A DNA stretch of 64,000 bases, from NCBI RefSeq assembly GCF_947242115.1, contig NC_074711.1:4520001-4584000 (forward strand). The letters are read 5' to 3'. The translations under genes were made by a program, and so were the position numbers. Positions 1-10,000 of this stretch are shown here, piece by piece (within the stretch, counting starts at the first letter, position 1; every line of letters begins with the position of its first letter). This DNA comes from Biomphalaria glabrata. Its lineage: Eukaryota > Mollusca > Gastropoda > Planorbidae. A model generated the notes under the pieces. That model saw only the letters and a program-made list of their open reading frames with translations, had not been told where the DNA came from and searched no databases.

Positions 1-550
1 GAATCAATTTAAAAAAATTAAACGATTAGTTAATTAATTATAATGTTTGATGACGAAATGTGGAGAAAAATGCTACTTAGTGAGAGATGTGTATATATAT
101 ATGGATTTAGCATCCTTATTACATTTTGAAATGATATTATATCGGCATTATATGTACATTTGCACACTAGCACTTGTGTTTACGTAATAAATGGAGTTCC
201 TAATATGTCTTCCCTCTTAAACACTAGTTTGTTATTTGTGTAATACAAATATTCTACATGGTGTCCAACCGCCCATTCTCGGATGAAGTTGAAATTTCGC
301 ATATTTCTTCATAGTCGATAACAATACACTAATTAATCCAAAAACGAACCAATCAGTTAATCATTTCATACTAATTAATTAATTTTGTTTTATATAGCAG
401 AAAGAAAGATAAACCCGGTAATTTTTCAGATAAATGGCAGTTTTTATCGGTTCCTTCCCTTAGATAAGCTTTGTTTAAAAAAAAATAATCTTTTTTTCTG
501 TTGCTTGTTTGCGTGGGTCAACAAATATGGCTTTTACTTTTGTTCCACAG

Positions 551-3500
551 CGCTCTCAGAGAATGTGTACACTTTCTTGTCTTTGTTTAATGGCTACTAC
601 ACCAACAAAGAACAAAGAGCCACTGACGCATTGGATGTTGAGGTGCATGACCGGCACGACGCCGTCAGCACCCTAATGAGACCCGTGCAAATTGCAGCAC
701 TGCCGAATGTAAGTCTTAGTAAGAAAAATTATGTTGTTTTTTTTCTGTTGAAACAAAAGGTTTTCGTACAAAAACATCGTATTAATTCTTTCTCTCCGTA
801 ATTATTTACCACATTCTGGTGAAATCAACGCTGGTATCGTCAGTTAGCAGAGAAAGAGTTAAGGCAAATAGTCTTCTTTCCTTGTCAAAGGCTACCTTAA
901 CCTGCGGTACATGCTGACAGGAATGTATCTTGAAAATAGGGCTCCACAAGCACATGAAAACGTGTTTTACAAGATGAACCGTAGTCGTTCTAGACGTAAT
1001 CATCTTCTTTTTTGAAGTAACGTATGTATTGTATAAGATAAGATAAGATAAGATAAGGAGGCCAACAAAAGTTAAAAAGTATACTACGAGCTACGATGAA
1101 CAAGGCAACGAAACGTGTATGGCTTTCTTCACTCGCGAAGACTGGAAATGAATAAACGCCTGGGCATTAGCTATGGTTCCAACGAGGTCACCCACAGAGT
1201 AATCCTCACCCCCCCCCCCCACCCCTCCTTTTGTTTCGTGGAAACGAAAGTTATACAAGGTTTTAAAAGACTTCTATTATTTACCTATATGGGCGTCTTT
1301 ACAAAGCTTATATCAACTCACTCTGTCTGTCTGTTTAATAACACGTTATTTCTCCCACACCCTATCTCTCGGATGAAGCTGAAATTTACACTATTATTTC
1401 TTTTGACTGACAACACAAGAATCAATTTTAAAACATTAACCAATAAGTTAATTAACTATTGGTAATAATGTTTTTTGTTTGGTACCTTCAACAAGGGAAA
1501 TGAATAGTACTTGACAAAAAACGCAGTTTATCAACACTTTCCAAACCAGAAGTGTAAATCTCTAGTAAAAATAATGTATAGCAATACAATGTTGACTTGA
1601 CTAATAGTGTTGTGTATAAAAGAATGTACAGCAATACAATGTTGACTTGACTAATAGTGTTGTGTATAAAAGAATGTACAGCAATACAATGTTGACTTGA
1701 CTAATAGTGTTGTGTATAAAGTAATGTTTAACAATACAATGTTGACTTGACTAATAGTGTTGTGTATAAAGTAATGTTTAACAATACAATGTTGACTTGA
1801 CTTGACTAATAGTGTTGTGTATAAAGTAATGTATTGCAATACAATGTTGACTTGACTAATAGTGTTGTGTATAAAGTAATGTTTAACAATACAATGTTGA
1901 CTTGACTAATAGTGTTGTGTATAAAAGGATGTACAGCAATACAATGTTGACTTGACTAATAGTGTTGTGTATAAAGTAGTGTACAGCAATACAACGTTGA
2001 CTTGACTAATAGTGTTGTGTATAAAGTAATGTATAGCAATACAATGTTGACTTGACTAATAGTGTTGTGTATAAAGTAGTGTACAGCAATACAATGTTGA
2101 CTTGACTAATAGTGTTGTGTATAAAGTAATGTACAGCAATACAATGTTGACTTGACTAATAGTGTTGTGTATAAAGTAGTGTACAGCAATACAATGTTGA
2201 CTTGACTAATAGTGTTGTGTATAAAGTAGTGTACAGCAATACAATGTTGACTTGACTAATAGTGTTGTGTATAAAGTAGTGTACAGCAATACAATGTTGA
2301 CTTGACTAATAGTGTTGTGTATAAAGTAGTGTACAGCAATACAATGTTGACTTGACTAATAGTGTTGTGTATAAAGTAATGTACAGCAATACAATGTTGA
2401 CTTGACTTGACTAATAGTGTTGTGTATAAAGTAATGTACAGCAATACAATGTTGAATTGACTAATAGTGTTGTGTATAAAGTAATGTACAGCAATACAAT
2501 GTTGACTTGACTTGACTAATAGTGTTGTGTATTTATTCAGAACTGGACAATGTACGTTGAAGAATCAGATTACGGCATCGTGCATCGGATGGACATCTTG
2601 GTCATTTCTGAAGATGAATTCGGTATCATTCATGTCCAGCCTTTGATCGTCAAGAAACCCGAAGGTTACAAGTAAGTTGGATGTTTCGTAAGTTAGACCG
2701 TCTCTCAAGTGCATCACGTGCTCACACGTGACATCAAAATAGAAGAGTACTCAGCTTTGATCTTAGTTTAAACTTGTTTCGGTAACTAGAAAACATGTCC
2801 GTTGATGTTGAATGACATTTCGACCAATATACTCTCAAAGCTGATGTTTAATATATGATAGACTTCCTTCTAGATCTGTATATTGATAACTTAGAGAGAG
2901 AGAGAGAGAGATTGAGAGACAGAGAGCAGTTGAAAGGAAGAATAGTTGAATCGTGAAAAGTAAAGAGAGAAAAAAAAAAGTGAAATAGGAAGAATCGGAA
3001 AAGAGAGAAGAGAATTGGAGAGATAAAAGGAGAGAAAGAAAGAAGAAAGGGCGATCACTCTATTGTGTATTTCCGACTTACTAAAAACTTTATTTCAACT
3101 CACTCGGTCTTTTCTTGTGCAAGTTTTGATGACGTCATTTCTCCCACTTCCCATTTTCTGACATAAAAAAATCAACCAATTTATTAATTAAGAGTAGGTA
3201 AAATAAAGTTCACTTATTCAGACCAAGCAGACTATAACGCAGATAATGTTAAGGGTTAACGAGCAGGGTGTCATGTGGCCAGCACAAAGACCGACCGCCT
3301 TTACTTTCCCCAACTAAAGTCAGGTACCCATTAGGGTTTGGTGGACTCAGGGAGGGCCTAAAAATCTTGAAATTTTAAGTCCCAGTCTTCACCGCGATTC
3401 GTACCCAGGACCCTAGGTTCGGAAGCCAAGCGCTTAACCACTAAGCAACTGCGTCCACAAGCTATTAATTAACTAGTAATAATAATTTTTAAATTTATGA

Positions 3501-5641
3501 AAAGGGAAATTAATCTTACATATTGAGACATATGGCTGTAAATGTGCAGTTATTTCCCTTACATACGCTTTGGTTGTTGTTTTTTTTAAAGTACTTTTAT
3601 AATTTGCTTGTTCCAAGTATTAATCAATGAGAACCAATCAATGTGAACGTAAGATAAAAGGAGGTGACTCAGGTCTATATTCCACCATTATATGCATTGT
3701 ATTATCTCTCTCTTTCATGCAGGCCCATGCAGTATGAACAAGGAGACCTGACCGATATAGAATTAGAATCCATGACGTCTCCCCCAGAATGTGAAGCTTT
3801 GTTTACTCGAGTCGAGAGGAACGTCTACGTTGGCAGCGTCCCTGATTGTGTCTCGAAGTTGTCCGCTGTTCGTAAGGTAATCTTCTTTTTTAGGAAAACT
3901 GCTGGAAGAATTGAATAAGATCAATACAAAAGAATGAGCGAAATATTGATTCCTATTAACTCGAAGATGATATTGCAGTATTGTCTGAATTTGCTTTTAG
4001 CTTTGTTGTTGTTGTTTTTTTTTGCTTGGCTTTGTTTTTTTTTTTTGTTTTGTTTTTTTTTAACCGTGCCATGAGGAGCCATCATGGGTTGGCATCTCCC
4101 GGTCAAGTGTGTTGATTCAGCATTTCTTTGAGGAGGGTACTTGTAGATATCTCCAAACCTTTTATTTCATATTCGTTATGCAGTCCCACTTGTGAAAGCA
4201 GACTTAGAATATTGACAAATTATATGTGCAACTTAATAGGTGTGGGACACTTCGCATAAAATATATTATTTTTCACTATATCATTGTTAATAATACATGT
4301 GTAAACAATGACAATACTATTTTCACACGTGATATTGTTTCCCTTGACGTCTCAGATTCCTCCCCCTTACAGCTTTACGATCACGTGTGACGCACTCAGT
4401 GTGTTGGTCTGCAGCCACGCTTCCTGGGAGTCCTTCTCCAGGCTGCCATACGTCATCTGCAAGAGGCGGAGGTAAATAATTTTACGAGATATGAAGAGTG
4501 TTGGGCTCAGTGGCGTCGCTAGGGGGTGCGAAGGGTGCGGACCGCACCTACTAAGTGGGGCTATCAAAGATAGAGAAGGTGAAAATAGAGAAAAAGATTC
4601 TAAAAGAGAACTATTTATTTTAAATGAAAGAGACAGCGATAGAGACTGGACAGAGAGAGGCAAAGAGAGATTGAGAAAAGAATAGAGAGAGAGAGAGAGA
4701 GAGTGTGTGTGTGTGTATATATGTGTGTGTGTGTGTGTGTGTGTGAAAGAAAAAAAAAGAAGCAGAAAGGAGTGATGAGGGTGACACTATGAGCTTACCA
4801 CACCGTGTGACAACTACCCCAGCGACGCCGCTGGTTGAGCTTAATCATAACTCTCGTTGTGAGAAGTTAATTATCACCTTAAGATAAGATAAGATAATTT
4901 TTATTTGATCCAATTGACAACCTCAGCGTAACTACTGTACAATAACAATATAGATGAAAAAATTCGAACAACATTCACACACGAAACACATACACACTCA
5001 CAACCAGCGCTTTATGAATTCGACTTCTATGTACTTCTCGATGACGACATATGATCTTGTAACACCTGACCGAAAGTGGGATGAATGAGTTTTTAAATCT
5101 TTCTGTTTTAGTCCTAATGGAAAGGAGACGAACACTTCGTTCAGATCTGAAACAGTGGTTTAATGGGTGCAGGTTGTCTTTAAGAATCGTGAGTGTTTTG
5201 GAAAGGCATCTCTCATGTAAAACTTCTTCAAGAGATGGTATCTGCATTCGAGTGATATACGATGCTTTTTTTAAATTCGTGTATTTAGTCTAAGTCTTTG
5301 TGCCAGAGAAGTATTACCATACCAGCAGGTGATGGCAAAGTTAATTAGACTGCTGATGATTGCTTTGATAGTCCTACTGTGTATTGAGGCATGCGGAAAG
5401 GTGGCGTTCCTTAGATTTATGTGATCGCAGGTTTTCAAGCTTAGCTTATTGGCTATTATTGTTTAAGCTGTGTATGTTTTCTTAAGTAAATACTAATGAT
5501 AATAATAATTCCACTTTAAAAAAAAATTATTATAAAGTGGATCACCCGATTTTAAACTAATAAACATTATCTTACAGTTATGAACTTCCAACCCAGTGGA
5601 CTGAAGGTATCGACTTTCCAGCTCAGTGTAACAAGAACTGA
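551..5641 (+). CDS. CpcT/CpeT-like chromophore lyase family protein, 3' five exons (5' end outside window)
   Basis: Exons, all with AG/GT borders and matching phases: 551-708, 2541-2671, 3723-3876, 4356-4471, 5578-5641 (stop TGA). They give about 207 residues. The order of motifs matches the CpcT/CpeT family: an N-terminal helix with '[10 protein letters not shown]' (family: G.YSN..Q), a strand with '[12 protein letters not shown]' (family: LYVEQA), a charged strand pair '[16 protein letters not shown]' (family: YRQRVL.L), then '[19 protein letters not shown]' (family: GC.....W.G..F.GT) and a Cys soon after ('VPDC'). In cyanobacteria this family attaches phycocyanobilin to phycobiliprotein cysteines and has a calycin-type barrel; a role in an animal is unknown. 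The first exon begins in mid-codon, so the start codon, and any signal peptide, lies left of the window. The last exon ends 'DFPAQCNKN'. A 50-bp minisatellite fills the first visible intron. Convergent with DRC7. The family call rests on remembered motifs, not on a search. Confidence 0.6.
885..1060 (+). mobile_element. LINE 3'-end debris (C2H2-finger tail and (AGATA)n tail)
   Basis: 885-1000 matches the finger-coding 3' end found intact at 6378-6468 (shared 'aatagggctccaca'). It is joined at about 1005 to a second element's 3' end ('cgtaatcatcttcttttttg') that finishes in four copies of 'agata'. Two truncated LINE ends thus lie side by side. The reading frame here is degenerate. Confidence 0.6.
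1270..1520 (+). repeat. AT-rich interspersed repeat (unclassified), one of about nine copies
   Basis: Shared blocks: 'caactcactctgtctgtctg', a 'tttctcccacacc' block, 'ctcggatgaagctgaaattt', 'gacaacacaagaatcaattt' and an ATTAATTA-rich end. Other copies: about 230-400, 3075-3560 (split by a SINE), 26170-26580 (split by a LINE), 45130-45300 and 45350-45500 on plus; 7850-8110, 25640-25840 and 35030-35225 on minus. No coding potential or terminal repeats found. Confidence 0.6.
1573..2531. repeat. 50-bp minisatellite, about 19 copies
   Basis: Tandem repeat with a 50-bp period; the unit contains 'gcaatacaatgttgacttga' and 'ctaatagtgttgtgtataaa'. A few units carry an extra 'cttga' (for example near 1801 and 2404). 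It lies in the CpcT-like gene's intron and stops about 10 bp before the acceptor of the exon at 2541, so the last unit merges with the acceptor tract. Open frames on the minus strand here are repeat artefacts. Confidence 0.95.
3207..3458 (-). mobile_element. tRNA-derived SINE, family 1
   Basis: Minus strand starts with a tRNA-like head (A-box-like 'gcttagtggttaagcgcttg', B-box-like 'gggtacgaatcgcgg') and continues into the body shared with the other copies ('ggtacctgactttagttggg'). It has inserted into an AT-rich repeat (3075-3200 and 3460-3560). Confidence 0.8.
4508..4833. mobile_element. MITE with 8-bp target duplication (hAT-like), 326 bp
   Basis: Ends 'cagtggcgtcgctagggg' and 'ccccagcgacgccgctg' are inverted repeats; flanks 'gttgggct' (4500-4507) and 'gttgagct' (4834-4841) match at 7 of 8 bases. 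Inside are GA and GT runs. It lies in the CpcT-like gene's last intron, 37 bp after an exon. Confidence 0.7.
4880..5480 (-). mobile_element. LINE C-terminal fragment
   Basis: Minus-strand frame 5247-4975 holds '[20 protein letters not shown]', 'HPLNHCF' and '[17 protein letters not shown]', the terminal region of non-LTR reverse transcriptase ORFs (SF.P.A/S motif). The element ends at (ATCTT)n near 4883. It lies in the last intron of the CpcT-like gene; its 5' part is missing. Confidence 0.7.
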
Positions 5642-7042
5642 CTAACTTAACATCAAGTTAGTGGTCGTGGAACAGTTCTATATACGACGATATCTTTAAG
5701 TTCTCTAATTAATCGAGTTATCCTCATTATCATTTTACCTTTGACAAGCGAGTGACGAAACAGTGTGATCAAGAAAAGTTCTTCTTTTTCTCTCGGTCAC
5801 ACGCCACCCGCAATACTGTGTCAATGACTTTGATGTCGTTATCAAGATAATTGTTAGACAATATACACTCTGATGTTATTTTAGGACCAATCAGACATCC
5901 CTATAGCATTTGTGAGTTCAAAGGTTAGCTAATGACGTAAATTCGTTTTCAATTAAACACTTTGGATTCGAGGATTAATCGTTACGTTCCCTGACCTCTG
6001 ACTTGAATGTCCATCTAATGATTAGCTCTGATTAAAAATACAGAAGATTGAAAACGTCACGATGATTGATTGCATAGATCCATCTTTGTTAAAATAAATG
6101 GTTACAAAAAAATCAATTACATCTTAATTTAATGCAAATGTGTTCATTTAGTCTGTTTATTTCTATGTTTTTCTATGTTTTTTTTTACGTATTTGCTGAG
6201 TTTTTGTTGATTTTTAAACAAACATTCTCTTCATGTTAAAATGTCCCACTGCAGATGCCTGAATAATTGTGACCCCCTCCTTTGCGTCCATATCTGGTTA
6301 AAATTATAATAGTTCTTTCACTAAGAAAGAAAGAGTGGAAGAACATGGGTCTCAGCGCAGGAAGAAAAACGTACAATCGGAAGCAAAAGCCACCTTAACC
6401 TGCGCTATTTGTGGACGGGAGTGTCTCTCCAAAATAGGGCTCCACAGCCACATGAGGAAGTGTGCCCTGAGATGAACCATAGTCGTTCTACAACTGAAGG
6501 AGGCCAATATTATAATAGTAAATTAGTAATTAAAAAGTATTCATTGGAAACCTACGAACAAATATTTAAAATAAACTAAGGTATAATTAATTCATGGTTT
6601 AAAACAAATATCAACGTCAGACAACATTGGGGAACCTTGCAAATATGGGAATGTGGGGCTAGGGAGGACAAGAGGATAAGATAATAATTTTAGAAAATTA
6701 ATTAAACTTCCATGTCTTTAAATTTATGTTTAGGTAAATTGTGAGCAAAAAAATATTTAGGTGTCAGTCAAATAGTGTTCGTCTAGTTCTATTTTAATTC
6801 TAAGATTACATTCATATCTTACAATAAACAAACAGAAATTCTGTAAAAACCCAACTAGATAGTTCGAGCAATAACTGTTATTGTGTAAAAGTTTCAACAT
6901 TTGTTTTCGATTCACAGTTTTACTATGAAATCTAAAATTCTCGTTATTTAAAAAACAACAGGTCAAAATTTTAAGAACTATAAAAAATTGCGACTTCAGC
7001 AGAGTGTTTCTTGTTAAAACTCAACTTGGATAGAAAAAAAAC
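5642..7042. other. Convergent intergenic region between CpcT-like gene and DRC7
   Basis: Contains the 3' UTRs of both genes, a candidate plus-strand poly(A) signal 'aataaa' at 6093-6098 and the LINE end at 6320-6500. No other gene seen. Confidence 0.6.
6320..6500 (+). mobile_element. LINE 3' end coding a C-terminal C2H2 finger
   Basis: A short frame ends 'TLTCAICGRECLSKIGLHSH' then 'MRKCALR' and a stop at about 6468. The C..C..........GL.SH....C pattern recurs at 11040, 36640, 60705 and 63440, each at the end of a non-LTR retrotransposon-like frame. Only the last part of the element is present (5' truncated). Confidence 0.6.
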
Positions 7043-10000
7043 CTAGATAAGGAAAGGTTCCAGTCTCTTGTCTTTCAACATCCTGTCGTAGAGTTCCTGA
7101 TATTTGACAGGGGCGTATTCTTTCAGACTGAAAATATAGGTAGAGGGAATCAAAAGTAAAGAAGTGAAGTTCCCCTTTCAGACCTTGCGATCTATAGGGC
7201 AGATGATGTAAAGGTCATCTGTTTCTGTGGCCCACGGTTAACAAGGGTGTCATGTGACCAGCACGACCACCAGCCATATTTAACTTTTCCCCAACTAATG
7301 TCAGTTACCCATCAGAGATGCGTGGATTCAAAGGCGAGATGACTCAAAAGTAAAGTAGCAATTATACATAAAACACTGAACCATAATCTTCAAAGATCCC
7401 GAAATTAAAGATCCCAGTCCAGGATTCGAACCCGGGACTACTCTGTTCGGAAGTCTAGCGCTTTACGACTCAGCCATCAAGCCTCCCAAGTGAAAAAACA
7501 GCAGTTATATCATTGTAGAGGGGTTGAACATATTCGTTTAATTATTTCATATGTGTCTTTAATGAGTGTAAACCCTTCATTGCACACCACTAAACCAAAG
7601 AAAGCACATTGGTTCGATCTAGAGAGAGACAGAAGGTGTAAGAGAGGAAAAGAGAGAAAGATAATGAAAGAGAAAAAAAGAGAGAGAAAGAGAGAAAATA
7701 AGAAAAAAAAGAGGGGGGGGCGACGAGAATGAAAGAAAGAGGGTTAGGTAGATGGGGAAAGAGTATTAAAAAGGAAAAGACAAAGGAGAGAGAAAGAGAA
7801 AGAGAGAAAGAAATAGAAACGAAAAAGAGAAAACGAGCAAAATATTAAATCGGAAGAACTCCACATTTACAGCTATATAAAAATCAATAATGTAAGACAT
7901 ATTTCCCTTTCTCGATATCAATCAAAATGAATTAATAGCTACTTTTTAATTAATTAATTGGTTAATTCTTTTTATGTTGATTCATGTTTTGTTAAGAAAA
8001 ATGAATCATTTGATCAAACTTTCAGCTTGATCCGAGAATGGGGAGTGGCAGAATTAAACTGTTCAAAATGTGTGCTACACAGACTTGATATAAGCTTTGT
8101 AAAAAGAGAAATTGGCACCCAAGAAGCAGACACTACATTTTTACGGTGATCTTTCTTTCAGTGTTATAATATCTCTTCTCTAGAATCATTATTTTAGGCT
8201 ATAATGAATCAAGCATATAGAAGACACATAGGTATATCAGGTTTTAGCAGCAGCGTCTATTTATATTAATCTGATCCAGCCTCCGAATGTCGACATGGGT
8301 TTAAATGCACGCAGACAAACAGCCTTGAACTTACTTGACCAGTCTCTGCTCCAGGATGTGAGCTATGAACATGTGCTGTAACAGGTAGGACTTGTACTCC
8401 TGGACTTCTGTCGAACTAAGGGTGGTAAACTGCTCGTGGTACATCTTCTGCGAGTTCTCAATGATCTTCGTCTCCTGATTGGATAGAAATCATCACGTGA
8501 AACTAAGCAGCTGAAAGGTATTCGCATTATGCTAGGACATACAAGTTCTGTGACATTGCTTGCCAAGATATTGTGCGGCATTTCAAGTGTCAGCGAAATT
8601 TTAAGAGTTCCCTTCATAAAAGAAAAGATTACGTAGGACGTAGGACGTAATCATCTTCTTTTTATGAAGTAACGTCTGAATTATATAAGATAAGAAAGAA
8701 ATCGTTTTGTTCAAGAGAGAGAGAGAGAAAGATGAAGCAAGAAGGAGGAAGAGATAGAAAGGAAGAGAGAGAAAGGAAGAGAGAGAAAGGAAGAGAGAGA
8801 GAGGAAGAGAGAGAAAGGAAGAGAGAGAAAGGAAGAGAGAGAGAGGAAGAGAGAAAGGAAGAGAGAGAAATATAGAGAGAGAAAGGAAGAGAGAGAAAAG
8901 AAGAGAGAGAAAGGAAGAGAGAGAGGAAGAGAGAGAAAGGAAGTGAGAGAGGGGAAAGGAGTGATAGGGAGAGAGTCAGGGAAAGGTTTGGTTGTTTTTT
9001 TTTTGTTGTTGTTTTTTTGACACATCTGCATTTTTCTGGCCACGTAGATTCTAACTAATTTGTTTAAAGTTTGCCTTTTCTGCTTTGACATGAAAGCCAA
9101 TACGAGGAAAGTGCAAACAGGGACGTCCTCGTATAACTTAGCGCCACTCTTTTAAGGAGGACCTCAGAGCAGTGAACGCCAGAGGCTCCAGACATGGCCA
9201 GTGATAGATCTTTATGGAGACAGCTTGCCGCCCAGTGCGCCTAACGTAAGTTAGTTACAAATAACAATAGTAGTTCTGACATGGAGGCTCAATGTGTATT
9301 TCTATCCTAAGCCTACTCGCCTTCATAAATTGTTCCTTAATCATTGAAGCCTGATTAATCAATGCCTCCTTCAGGTCACGAAGACAGTCGTCCTTGACCC
9401 GGACAGCTTGCTTCTTGTTGGTTATCTCGTCCAGACCGACTCGGTGCATGAAGGGCTCCAGATAGTCCCTCAGAATGTCCTGCTTGGACATATACCTGGC
9501 AGCCTTGCCCTGAGCCTGGACATAAGAAAAAAGAAATCAATTACAGATGGTTGTAATATATATGTATGTATATTATATATATATAATGAATGGACATTAC
9601 CGGAGCAGAGAAAGAATAGATATGGTTGTGTGAGGCTAAATTTTTTTAACTAAATCATTTTTCTTTGTTACAAACTAATAAGAACAACACTAAGTCATGT
9701 AGCTTTACTCAAAATATAAACCATAATGAACAGCCTAATCTTCATCAGTCTGTGTGTGTGTGGGGGGGGTCATGTAAATTTTCGGCTTGTGTCACGTGTA
9801 ACATTGATGCCAAAACGAGACGTGGAATCTAATGGGGCCGATACTTCAAGGCTTATTTATACACTGTAGGCTACTGTTTTTACGGCCTGATAGCACCGGA
9901 TATGAGTTTAAGTCTAGCTTCACGCAAGGTCTGGTCTCTGCCAGGACATACCTTTAGTTCAAGTCTAACTTCACGCAAGGCCTGGTCTCTATCTGTCAGG

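Noticed and set aside
4367-4663. Minus-strand frame considered as the last DRC7 exon
   Set aside because: A far better last exon at 7127-7043 matches the DRC7 C-terminus in phase; this stretch is the reverse of a CpcT-like exon.
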